The notes below the pieces were generated by a model. It was not told where the DNA came from. It saw only the letters and a list, made by a program, of their open reading frames with translations, and made no database searches. The translations under genes and the position numbers were made by a program. From Prorocentrum cordatum (Eukaryota > Sar > Dinophyceae > Prorocentrales > Prorocentraceae), in assembly GCA_963575745.1 (NCBI GenBank), contig CAUYUJ010000934.1, positions 43,429 through 107,428 of the forward strand: a stretch of 64,000 nucleotides of DNA. Reading direction: 5' to 3'. How positions within the stretch are numbered: the first letter of the stretch is position 1; the number at the start of each line of letters is the position of its first letter. Below are positions 1 to 10,700 of the stretch, piece by piece.

Positions 1-680
1 GCGTAAGCGAGCCATCGCAGCCCGTCAGCGCTCTGGAACGAGGTGCTGCACCAGTTGGGGCCTCTGGCCAGCGCTGCTGGGGGCGCTGCGCCAAGGGCCG
101 AGGGGTCCGGCGCGCCCGCCTGCCAGTGCGTCGTCAAAGAGCTCGCCCCCCCGCAGCCGGCGCTGGGGCCCTCCTGGCAGTCTTGCAGCTCGCGCAGCTC
201 AGCGCAGTCCCGCGGCGCGCCAGAGCTGGCGCGCCAACCAGGCTTTGCAGCGCCCAGCTGCGCGCCTTGCGCGCGCGCGCCAGTTCCCTTGACCGAGTGT
301 GCTCGGGGAGCTCGCGCACGCGCGCGACAACCCACTGCCGCGCCTCGGCGCCCAGGCGGCCTGAGGTCCTGCTGTTCCTTCATACGTTGGACAAACGTTG
401 GTTTGTAGCGTCGCGTCTTGGTGGTAACGGGCCGAGACACAACTGTTCGGAACGCAGCGCCCGACATAACGGGGGCAGCAGGGCACCCAGGCGGGGTGCC
501 AGGGATCGTTTCACCATCATCCCCTCTGCCTCCGAGAAAGAGCCCGGACGGCGCGGCAACCAGTGGGCTAGCCTCTGGCGCGGAACCCTGCGTGGAGTCC
601 TCCAGCACCAGGCCATTCCGCAGCGAGCACGCCCCGCGCGTGAGGGCCTACTGGAGCCTGCCTCGGCCGGCTGCCCGATC
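1..680. other. GC-rich DNA without a recognisable gene
   Basis: Open frames exist on both strands but are rich in Ala, Arg and Pro with no family signature, as expected from GC-rich non-coding DNA. I see no exon that I can support here. Confidence 0.5.
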
Positions 681-682
681 CG

Positions 683-1105
683 CCCCCTCCTCCTCCTCGT
701 CCTCCTCCTCCTCCTCCTCCTCGTCCCCCTCCTCCTCCCCCGCCTCCTCCTCCCTCTCCCACTCCCCCTCCCCCTCCTCCCCCGCCTCCTCCTCCCTCCC
801 CCTCCCCCTCCCCCTCCTCCTCCCCGTTCTCCTCCTCCTCCTCTTCCTCCTCCTCCTCCTCCTCCTCCTCCTCCTCCTCCTCCTCCTCCTCCCCTCCCCC
901 TCCTCCTCCTCCTCTCCTCCTCCTCCTCCTCCTCTCCTCTGCTCCTCCTCCTCCCTCGTCCTCCTCCCTCTCCTCCCTCTCCTCCGCCTCCTCCTCTTCC
1001 TCCTCCTCCTCCTCCTACTCCTGCTCCTGCTCCTACTCCTACTCCCTCTCTTCTCCTCCCCCTCCTCCTCCTCGTCCTCCTCCTCCTCCTCCTCCTCGAA
1101 CCCTG
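683..1105. repeat. Long TCC/CTC trinucleotide tract
   Basis: A nearly uninterrupted, slightly degenerate run of TCC units. It opens long poly-Ser, poly-Leu and poly-Pro frames on one strand and Arg/Gly/Glu frames on the other. These are artefacts of the tract. Confidence 0.9.
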
Positions 1106-2040
1106 GATGGGTTTGGCTTTCCGAGCGGCGAGACCGGCGGCGGCGGCACCAAGAGAGGCGCCGTCGCGGGCCTCGCCGCTCTCCCCGCGGCGCCGGAGCA
1201 CGGACGAGACCTCGGCCGCCGGCCGGACCCGCCGCCAGATTTGCCAAGACGGGGGCGGGACGCTGAGGGGGACCGGCTCTCGGCTCAGGGGGGAACGGCT
1301 CCGGGGGGGCTTGTCCTCCCCCCCCTCCGCCCCCCTCAAGGGGATCACGGGGAACAGCCGACACATCGGCGACAGGCCCCCGACAGCGAGACCGCACTGT
1401 CCTGGGCGGGGGAGGCCACGGGGCCCCCCTTGGCGATGAGTGGGTGATTGGGGGTCGATGCGTTCCTCCCTGCGCCTGTCCCCCCTAACGTTGCCCCTGA
1501 CGAGGGCAGGGCGACAATCGCATCGGGAAACTCTGAGAGCTGGCAGACCTGGAGGATGTCAGGAGGCAGCTCCAGGGAGGCCCTTGCGGGAACGATGAAG
1601 GGCTATTCGGCAGGACTCGAGATTAAGCTCAGGATTGAGCCTGATACAACTGGATTAACCAAGAGTTGGCGGAATGACCCGGATTATGCTGGACTGGGCT
1701 GGTTTTCGACCACGGATGTACCGGCGCCACTCTAGCTGAGCAGCTGGCGCGGGACACAACAGCGGTTGACTCCACGAGGGCGATCTGGACCGCTCTGGGG
1801 CGATCTCGCCTTGTCCCATGGGCCCGCCCAGGAGGCTCCGATGGGGTCGTCCACGGCTGAATCTCCTGTGAGGTGGCCTGCTGGCGAGCGACTGCCAGAT
1901 TCCCTACGTGGCGCATCTCCCATGCGCAGGAGGGGACGCCCTCGAGGATTGCAGAGCTCATGCTGACCCCACCGTGGGCCACACCTCGGCGTCCGCCACT
2001 GCACTGCGATATAGGGGAAAAGACCACATGTACTCACCAG
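1106..2040. other. No recognisable gene; partial repeat shared with 5.5-5.8 kb
   Basis: About 1440-1505 resembles 5665-5785: both have GGGGGTCGATGCGT followed by a C-rich stretch and AACGTTGCCCCTG. The 5.7-kb copy lies in intron 12 of the fusion gene and carries an expanded TCC tract. The rest is unassigned. Confidence 0.4.
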
Positions 2041-2120
2041 AGCTCCGCGCGGACTTCCAGGATCTGCGCCGGATTGGCGCGCGGAGTGCGCCAGGGGCGG
2101 CGCCGGAGGCGCCGCCAGCG
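2041..2120. mobile_element. Truncated copy of palindromic element family I1
   Basis: Has the family arm CTCCGCGCGGACTTCC followed by the two central mini-palindromes (GGCGCGCGGAGTGCGCC and GGCGGCGCCGGAGGCGCC). The second arm is missing and the sequence runs directly into the left end of an I5 element. Fuller copies are at about 4938, 10000 and 18036. Confidence 0.6.
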
Positions 2121-2232
2121 TTAAGTCGGGCGTGTCCCCCTACAGGTGGATTTTCGACGAAAAATAAAACATACCCCCAAAATGCACCCAAAAAGTCAAA
2201 AAAACACTATGAAAACACAGTCCCCAGACTAT
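2121..2232. mobile_element. Half copy of TIR element family I5
   Basis: Begins TTAAGTCGGGCGTGTCCCCC and continues TACAGG, then an A-rich body, matching the left half of the element at 2624-2781. No right inverted repeat is present, so the copy is truncated. It abuts the truncated I1 copy. Confidence 0.6.
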
Positions 2233-2324
2233 GTTTTGAGCGGAAGATGCGCAGGCACTGCACGGCACGGTGCAGCGGCAGCGGAGGCCGAAGCCGGAGA
2301 GGAAGTGCACGGAGGAAGGGAGGG

Positions 2325-2410
2325 GGCCTCCTCCTCCTCCTCCTCCTCCTCCTCCTCCTTGTCCTCCTCCTCCTCCTCCTGCTTCTCCTCCTCCTCATCC
2401 TCCTCCTGCC
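2325..2410. repeat. TCC trinucleotide tract
   Basis: Short run of TCC with a few interruptions. Confidence 0.85.
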
Positions 2411-2623
2411 AGTTCGCTGCGACGTGAAAGCTTCGCCCTCGACCCGGCGGTGCTTCTTTTCTCGCAGCACCGCGCCAGGACCGCTGGCGCGTCGCCTCCG
2501 GCACGGTGACTCAAAAGAGGAGCCCTGGGGCCTGTGAGCGCTGGGCCTGCTAAACCATCGAGGCCACGGACTGCTACCGCTGCTGCCTTTTCCACCTACC
2601 TCCCCAGACGCCAACCATTAAAA

Positions 2624-2781
2624 TTAGGTCGGGCCTGTCCCCCTACAGGAGGATTTTGTACGAACAATAAAAAATACCCCAAAAATAACAAAGAGATGCT
2701 CAAAAATACCCAAATGGTCCCCTGACTATTTTTTGACGATTTTTGAATATCCACCCTGTAGAGGGACAGGCCCGACTTAAC
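2624..2781. mobile_element. Complete TIR element family I5 with 8-bp target duplication
   Basis: The left end (TTAGGTCGGGCCTGTCCCCC, then TACAGG) is the inverse of the right end, with about 30 bp of imperfect TIR. The body is short and A-rich with no coding capacity. CATTAAAA stands directly outside both ends, an 8-bp target-site duplication. Size and structure fit a MITE; an 8-bp duplication is typical of hAT elements, but I cannot prove that assignment. Confidence 0.75.
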
Positions 2782-2984
2782 ATTAAAACGCAAAGTGTGC
2801 AGATTGGGACCACCTGCGCGACACGCGCTGCGGGCGCAAATGGAACGGTGCTGCAGCCTCCCCGCTGCGAGGCCGAAGGGTGCCTCGCCCCCGCGGCTCG
2901 AAGTCCTGGGCCCCGGGGTGCCCCCCGATGCCTCTGCGGGATCTCCGCGAGGCCCTGGGAGGCGAATGACGACCTCGGCCGTCC

Positions 2985-3020
2985 GTCGTCGCCGTCGTCG
3001 CGGTCGTCGCGGTCGTCGTT

Positions 3021-3080
<60 letters not shown>

Positions 3081-3446
3081 CCCGCCGTCTTCGCCGTCGT
3101 CGTCGTCGTCGTCGTTTTCATCGTTTCGTCGATTTCGTCGCTTTCGTTGTTTTCGTCGTCGTCTTCGTCGTCGTCGTTGTTTTCGTCGTCACTTTCGTAG
3201 TCGTTTGGGTCGTAGTTTTCGTCGTCGTATTCGTAGTCGTTTTTGTCATCGTCTTCGTTGGCATCGGGCGTGGTAGTCGCCGCCGTCTTGGTCGTGATTG
3301 CCCATTGTTGTGGTTCGGGGATCCAGGCTCCGGCGGCTGCTCTTGGGCTTTCTGGACGTCTGGGAGATTCTGGGGACTCCCAGTCGCCGTCGTCGATTTT
3401 CGTCGTCGCGGACGTCGCCGTCGTCGTCGTCGTGGTCGTGGTCGTG

Positions 3447-3480
<34 letters not shown>
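2985..3480. repeat. TCG/GTC trinucleotide tracts
   Basis: Pure TCG run at about 2985-3115, a degenerate TTCGTCG stretch to about 3260, and a second GTC run at about 3405-3480. Frames across it (poly-Ser, poly-Arg, poly-Thr, poly-Val) are repeat artefacts. Confidence 0.85.
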
Positions 3481-3482
<2 letters not shown>

Positions 3483-3483
3483 G

Positions 3484-4512
3484 CTGCTCGTCGCCGTCGC
3501 CTCGGCTCGGCTGCGGCCCCGTCAAGCACCGCGCAGCCGCCTCCGCAGTACTTTTTCCTGCGCTGGGCGGCATGACGCGCGACGGGATGGGACGCATCCT
3601 CGGGACTGCTGGGGAGCGGAATCAGGAAGAGGGGCTGGCGGATCATCGCCCGAAGCTTGTGCTCGGGCAACGGACGTCGCGAGATCGAGCCTGAGCGCCA
3701 GAGGTGCCCCCGACCTGAGGCGGCCGGTGTGGAAGGTCTCGGAAACCATCAGCCACAAAACCTTGCTAGCTCTTGGGAGGCCGATGAGTACTCCCGCCGG
3801 CTTCCACCAGCCTTCCTCTGGCGGAGGCGGCCCGCTTTACTTCCGCGGGCTTCCGCCGCTCCTCTTCCGCCGCCGTCAGCCGAGCAAGAGATAGCATCTC
3901 CTTCGATCCTCGAAACCGATACCTTTTCTAGAGCGCCTCATGTGTCCAAAGGGCCCCCCCCGTGGTCTCCAGGCGCCCCGCCGTGAAGCCCATCAGGACA
4001 CATGAATAGGCGGAACGCTGAGGGCACCAGGGGCCAGGGGCAATTCTGTCGGCACCCGACGCCGCAGGTCTGGAGAAGAAGCACGAGAGGGGGCAGCCAG
4101 AAGTTCCAGATGATACTATGCACCAGCTGTTCAGGAGCACGGCCGCTGAGAAAGCAGCTTGTGCTGTACTAGCTCTCGGATGTCCCATGTGAAGATCTAT
4201 CCCGCCAGGCCCATCTGTGGCGGCAGCTGGGGGAACACGAGACTGGCAGACATTCAGACTGCAGGCACAGGAAAAAACTAAGCGGATCCACGTCAGCTCA
4301 GGAGACCGAAATGACGCACGCAACTTTGCAGCGCAATCCTCGCCGTGCCGTAATGACATAATGGCATCATTCGATGAACATCGTCTGCCGTGGACCCGCT
4401 GATTGCCACCCTCGCAATGCCCATTATGTGGCTTCCTCGTAGGATTGAGTTGGTACACACATTCCAGCGTGGTTGCCTACCATGGAGGCAGCGTGCACCG
4501 CCCTTGACACAA
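3484..4512. other. Downstream flank of the fusion gene; no gene seen
   Basis: On the minus strand this is the 3' side of the fusion gene, which stops at 4513. It should hold its 3' UTR and intergenic DNA. I see no exon with family signature on either strand. Confidence 0.4.
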
Positions 4513-4720
4513 TCACATCTTTATCTTTGACGAAACCTGGTCTGCCAAGCTGGTCACCTTACCTGAAAGGGCTTCAATGCGCTGAGCTGCTACCTGATCT
4601 ATCTTGCCTACCTTCCCCGTAATGCTGCCAATCGTCCCCGCGACCTTGGAGGAGATGCCTCCTACTATAGACGGCTCTGGGGATCCGAACAGGAGCATGT
4701 TCAGCATCAGGTTGCCGTGC
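4513..4720 (-). CDS. Fusion gene exon 14: helical C-terminal tail and stop
   Basis: Starts after an AG at 4722-4721 in phase 2 and ends in TGA at 4515-4513. It encodes residues 1302-1370: a short hydrophobic lead, then a regular run of Ser, Lys, Val, Ile and Gln (for example ISSKVAGTIGSITGKVGKI) that looks like an amphipathic helix. An internal CAG/GTAAG at about 4558 resembles a splice site, but the frame is open through it and reads naturally. Confidence 0.6.
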
Positions 4721-7700
4721 CTCCCGAGCGGCGAGCATATCCATACCCGCGCCCTCGCGGTCTGGACTCCGGGACGCGGTCCCGCATAGATGCGCTCTAC
4801 GCAGGGCATCCGCGGAAAAACGCCCTGTATCCATGGGGTCAGCCCGAGGGTGCTCGGCCCACAAGGTCGAAGATGGCCGAGGATGTGGATATGCTTCCCG
4901 CCCACGAGGTTAGAGGAACAACAAACGGTATAAACATAGACTTTTGGCAGTCCGCGCGGATGTCTTGGATTTGCGCTGGCCCCCCCTCCCTGGCGCGCGG
5001 AGCGCGCCAAAGGCGGCGCCGGAGACGCCGCCGGGGGGTGGCCCCAGCGCGGATCCGCGAACTCTTCGCGGAGCGCCAGAAGTTTACGTTTCTGGCGATT
5101 GCTTCCCCCTCCGAGAGATGCCTGTTCGGGCCGTTGTCGGACCCGTCGGGCTCGCCCGTCGTGCGGTCCCGGAAGCCGGCCGGCCCCACCTGCCCAAGGG
5201 AGATCTGCACCGCCACGGGGCAGCCCCCCAGGTTGCTCACGAGGCGGTCCACGGCGTCGGACGTACCTGAAGGGCAACGTTCGGGGATCTTCTGACCCGG
5301 GTCTATCCAGACCAGGGTCAGCAGGAAACCAGAAACTGCAATGCAGGAAAAAAAACTGCAACGCAGGTCTTCGCAAACCTGGGTCAGCCAATACGAGCGG
5401 CCGCCTCGCGGCCACGAGCGGCTCGCTAACCCGGGTCAGCCAGATGGGGCCTTCGCAGGATCCTGCAGGATCTGGCGCTCTGGCTGACCGCCGTTTGCAT
5501 TGACCCCCGTCTCTTTGCCCCCGAAACGTTGAGAGAGGACCGGCTCCGCGGGGGGGGGAAACATCGAGCTGGGGTCGGCGATGCATCCCCAGTGGATTGG
5601 CGAGAGGTCCCCGATAACGACCCCCCGCGCGCTCACTGGCGGGGTGGACTATCGGGCCCCTGTCGGGGATCCGTGGGCGACTGGGGGTCGATGCGTCAGC
5701 CCCCTCCCTGCGTCTCCTCCTCCTCCTCCTCCTCCTCCTCCTCCTCCTCCTCCTCCTCCTCCTCCCCAAACGTTGCCCCTGGGCACCCTCCTCCCCGAGC
5801 ATGCTCGCGACGGCGGCGCTCATCGTGAAGAGGCCGCCAGAGACGCTCCTGTCGGCCAGGGGCCCGTGGCCGGACGTGAAGCGCTCGATCGTGGAGGCCA
5901 GCCCGTCCTTCGTCGACTTCATCATGACGACCCTGTCGCCGTCCTGCATCGACGTGAACAGGTCCAGCCCGCCGCCAACCTGCCGGGGAGGCGAACGACT
6001 CGGGTTCGGGGGACTCGGGTTGGCCGCACGTGGCCGTCAGGAATCTGACGAAACCCAATCTGAAACTTGACGTGAGGAACCTCGCAGGATAAGTGGACCG
6101 TCAAACTTCAGGACGGGCCCGTCAAAAACCGTCGGCAAACCCGAATTCTGGCGAACTCGAGTTTTACGTTTCCCCGAACCTTTCCCGCCCGTGGGAGGAG
6201 CATCTTGTAGCACGGGGCGCCGGACGCATCCTTGTGGGGCTCGGCCAGGGGGTACATCGCAGAGTCTGGGTCCAGGTGCATCGAGATGCCACTCGAGGGG
6301 CTTCTGCCGGAGGCCTCGCTCCATGTCTTGTAAACGTCGAACGCGGGCTTGCCATCAATCGTCTCAATGGTCCGTCCAAAGTTGCTCACCTTGGTCACCG
6401 TGCCCTCGGCAATGATGTCAGAGTGCAGTGCGCTAAGCCTCGTGAAGGTTGGCACGGTGGGCCAGGCGAGGGTCACGCAGACGGTGCTCGAAGCGGCCGC
6501 CAGCCCTGGCGTGATAACGAAGTCCCCGTCGGCCGTGTCCCCGCACGTGCCTCCGAAAATGGGCGTCTCTCCCAAAATGTCCTGCATGCCCAGAAGCGCC
6601 TGCTCCTCCATCCCCGCCGCGGAGCAAGCGAAGAGCGCGAACGCGGGCGGCTCGGCCTTGAGCCTCTCGGCCGTCAGCCCGGCCCGCTGCAGTGCCTGCT
6701 CCGCGGCGGCCTTGCCGGCAACTCGGCCTGCCTCCTGCAGAGAGACAACCAATGATGTTTCGGAGATCCGTGCAGATTTCTTGGGGCGGAGCTGGACCCC
6801 CCCTCCCCGAGGGAAAGAGTCGGCCCAAGCTGAACTCGGCCAGGCTGAGCTCAGCCTGGGCCGAATTCGCGCTGGCCGAGAATTTCACCCTGGCCGAAAT
6901 GAGCCGGCCGAGTTCAGCCCAGAATGCAGCCTGGCCGAGCTCAGCCTGGCTGGGTTCAGCATAGTCTGCCTGCATGTCGGCTCCGAATGCGCCGCGGCAC
7001 ATTGTGGGGCTTCGCTCCACTGGCCATCGCTCGGACGTCCATTCCCTGTGTTTTTTTGGGTTTCGTGCGTGGTTTCTTCGCCAAATGATCAAGGATGCTC
7101 CTCGATGGTCCTCGCCGAGAAAAAAACGCACACGTCCGAGCGATGCCAAGTCCACGAGGAGGCAGGAAAGCACCACGTGAAGGTGCAATTCCGCCGCCAG
7201 GAGGGGCAGGCGGCGCCGGGCTCGGCCAGCCGCGCGCGCGCGCCGCAGGTTCACGCCGCGGCCCCGCTTCGCGAGGTCTGGAGGGGCGGCCGATCGGGTA
7301 GTCAGGGCGGGCATGGTGCAAATTGCCATTTGGAGGGGGCCAGCGATTGGCACATGGGGCGCTGGCCAACGAAGACCCCCATATGCCAAGGTGCAAACGT
7401 ACCTCCGTGTACATAGTTTTGCAGTCTTGGATCAGGCATGGGCGGGGGAGAGGAGGGTGCACCAGTAGTTCGACGACATCCCGTTCCATCATTTACAAGT
7501 GTGCCTGCTCCAGCGCAGAGGGCCGTGCGCACTAGGAGTCATCTGGCGCTTGGTTGGCCCTGGTCAGCAGACGGCTGGCTTGGATCGGGGATGGACAGAC
7601 CCCCCTTCAGTAAAACGTGGTTTAGTGAAAACGACCTGAGGCCCAAACCTGGCGGGCGCAAGCCTGGAAAATAACGGCCGCGGCGCCCTCTCGAGAGCCG

Positions 7701-10700
7701 AAAACGGACGATTCACTAATCGACGTGTCACTGTTGGGGGTTCTGTCCACCCCCGAGAGGTCTGGAGGGTGTGCGTGTGCCTGCTCCAGCGCGGAGGGCT
7801 GTGCGCAATAGGCGCCATCTGGCGCTGGGCTGGCCCTGGTCAGCAGGCGGCCGGCTTGGACGGGCTGGCTTGCGCAGGGTTCGCCGCCGCTCACCTAGGA
7901 GGAGGAGGAGGAGGAGGAGGAGGAGGAGGAGGAGGAGGAGGAGGAGGAGGAAGAAGGGGAGGAGGAGGAGGAGGAGGAGGAGGAGGAGAGGAGGAGGAGG
8001 AGGAGGAGGAGAGGAGGAGACGGCCGAGGAGGAGGTGCAGCGCGGCCGCGCCAGGCTCCTGCATGCCCGGGCCCCGCGCGCGATTCGGGCTGTTCGAGCG
8101 CAAGGCACTCCGCGACGGGGGGCTGGCGGCGTCATTCTTCGAGGGCGGCTGCCGATCAGGGGCCGCCTTCGGGTGCCGCGTGAAAAGAAGAAGGGGCGCG
8201 ACCGCGCCGCCCGGGCCGCGGTGGAGCGGCGCACTGCGGTGCGCAGGTGCCCTGCCGCAGCGACGGGGGCCACGGTGCTGGCGGCAGACGCGGAGACCGC
8301 GCACTCCGAGTCCGACGGAGCGCCGCCGTGCAGGCCTCGGGGTCCGGACTCGACTCCGCGGCGGCGCGGGGCGCGCAGGGGGCGCCGACGATCGCCCAGG
8401 CCGTGTGGCGGGCACGGCTTGGCATCGCCGGTCTGCAGGGGACGCGCTTAGGGCGTCGCTTCGCCGAGCACGCATCGGCTGGCGTCGGCGACGCTGCTCG
8501 GCTCCGCGACGCCAGCGCGCGCTCCCCCACCGTCTGGCCTCGGCCCGCGCCAGCCGTCGGTTGTGCCCTGTGCGAGCGTGGGCCCAGCCTCGACGCGACT
8601 TCTCATGAGCGCGCTGGGCAACTCTTGGGCGCGGGGATAAGTCGCGCCAGTGCGTTGGCCCTCTTTGCTTGCTAACCTTCTTGCTGACACCGTGCTAGAG
8701 GACGTTTTTATTTTTTTAGATGGCTGAGGCGGATCCCCCTCTCGTGCGCCCGCGAGCGCGTTCTCGGCACAAGCAATCGCGATTCGGGTTTCGTCTGGCC
8801 GTCCCACAAGCGGGGATGCGTTTCCCCACCCACCCGACCCCGCGGCGCCAACGCAATGGTGTCGCAGTGGCCCCCAGGCGAGTAGGGTAGAGGCTGGGCG
8901 TTCCCCCGTGCTTGGCGCGGGGGGGGGGCGTCGGCGAGGATGCCGGGCTCCGCGGCGCCGCCTCGTGCTCCCCCACCGCCTGGCCTCGACGCGTGGACCC
9001 GAGCCGGTCGTCGGCTGTGCCCAGCCGCGCGGAGGAGCGCGGGGGAGGAGGAGGAGGAGGAGGAGGAGGAGGAGGAGGAGGAGGAGGAGGAGGAGGAGGA
9101 GGAGGAGGAGGAGGAGGAGGAGGAGGAGGAGACCGACGGGGCGCTCCCGGCCACGGCGGGCCGCGGCCACGAGCAGGTTCGCCCCGACTTTGGAGCCCAG
9201 GAGCGGCTTGAAAGCAGGCGGCCTGGCTGCGCAGGTGCGGATCGAGCTCGAGGGGGGACGTTCACAGGGGGGGCCCTGGCGGCGCCCACGAGGGGGTGGA
9301 GGGGGGGGGGGCGGGCTCCTTGGGAGGAGGCTGCTTCTCAGAAGGCGGCGGCCTCACATCAATGGGTGAGGCCCGCGCCTTCTGAGAAGCGAAGCAGTGG
9401 TGCTTCTAAGAAGCCCTCCCCCTCCCCCCTCCCTGGCCCCCCTCTGCGCGTGGCTTTTGGACGCCCGAAATGGGTACGGAAAGAGTGGGTACAATGCCCA
9501 ACAGAAAGTGTTGTCCCAAACCAACAGCGGCCGCTGTTGGGCAGGCGGCCTTCTGCCTCGCATGGACACAGGCCGCGGCGGCGTGGACAGCGAGTCCTGT
9601 TCAAAATGAGCAGGACCTGCAGTGGGCATTGTACCCATTCTTTCCGTACCCATTTCGGGCGTCCAGATGGCTGAGGACCACCAGCTCGGGGCGGGAAAGA
9701 TCGCACTGGGAATCGGCGATGCGCCGCCGGCAAATCGGCGGTGGGCCCTCGATCGCGGGCCCGCGAGTTCTGGGGCGGGGTGGGCCCCCCCACGTGGCCC
9801 TGGAGGACCACTCGCGCCTCTCCTGGGGATCCCCCAAAAGGGTGCCCCTGCCGCGAATACCCTGCGGACCTCTCCGGTGGCGCGCTCAGACCAGGATCCC
9901 AAGGCGACTCCAGCCGTGGTGACGAGGGAAGGGGCAGCGGCATCGGCATCTCTGGAAGAGGAGAAACAAAACACACACGACGTAAGCATGAGCTGTGGTC
10001 GCTCCGCGCAGATTCCTTGGACCTGCGCTGGACCCCTCTCCCTGGCGCGCGGAGCGCGCCCGGGGCGCCGCCAGAGGCGCTGCCGGGGGGGGGGGCCCAG
10101 CGCGGGGATCCAAGAAGTCCGCGCGGACCGTCGACAGCTTCTGTTTCCGGCGTGCTTTTTTCCCCGGACTTACCAGCCTCGAACGTATCCCTATCCCTAG
10201 GATTGACACGCCAAAAGGCGATGACAATCTTAGGGATTCGCCGTCAAAAATAAGGGTATCCCTAAGATTGGCATCGTGATGAGGAGGTGCCCAGCATACG
10301 GATAGGGATATGTTCCAGGCTGGTAACCCTTCCTCCCCCGATCTCCGGGTCCCCCTCGCCGGGGGCGACCATGCACTCGCCCGAGGCGTAGCGGCCCTTC
10401 GTGTCGGCGACGACGAACGCGGCCACGCCCGCGGTGCCGACGCCAGCCTTGAAGGGGGACTGGGACACACAAATAAATACACACAAATAAAGATATCCCC
10501 CATATTTTCTGGGTTTTTGTCTTCCCCCCGCCCCCTTCCCATATTTTCCCATATTTTCCCATATTTTCTGGGAATCGCCTGTGTGTCTTTTCCCCTCCTG
10601 AAGCCTCCGTGGCGACGCCGCTCTGCGAGTGGCCGCCGTGCACGGCGAGCTGGCCGCCGCCGGCCTTCGCCGCCAGCGCCCGCACGATGGCCTCGAGCCG

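Noticed and set aside
418-1439. Long Ser/Leu/Pro frames and their complements around 0.4-1.4 kb
   Set aside because: They exist only because of the TCC tract; no residue outside the tract has a family signal.
2743-3694. Long Val, Arg, Ser and Thr homopolymer frames
   Set aside because: Translation of the TCG/GTC trinucleotide tracts in different frames.
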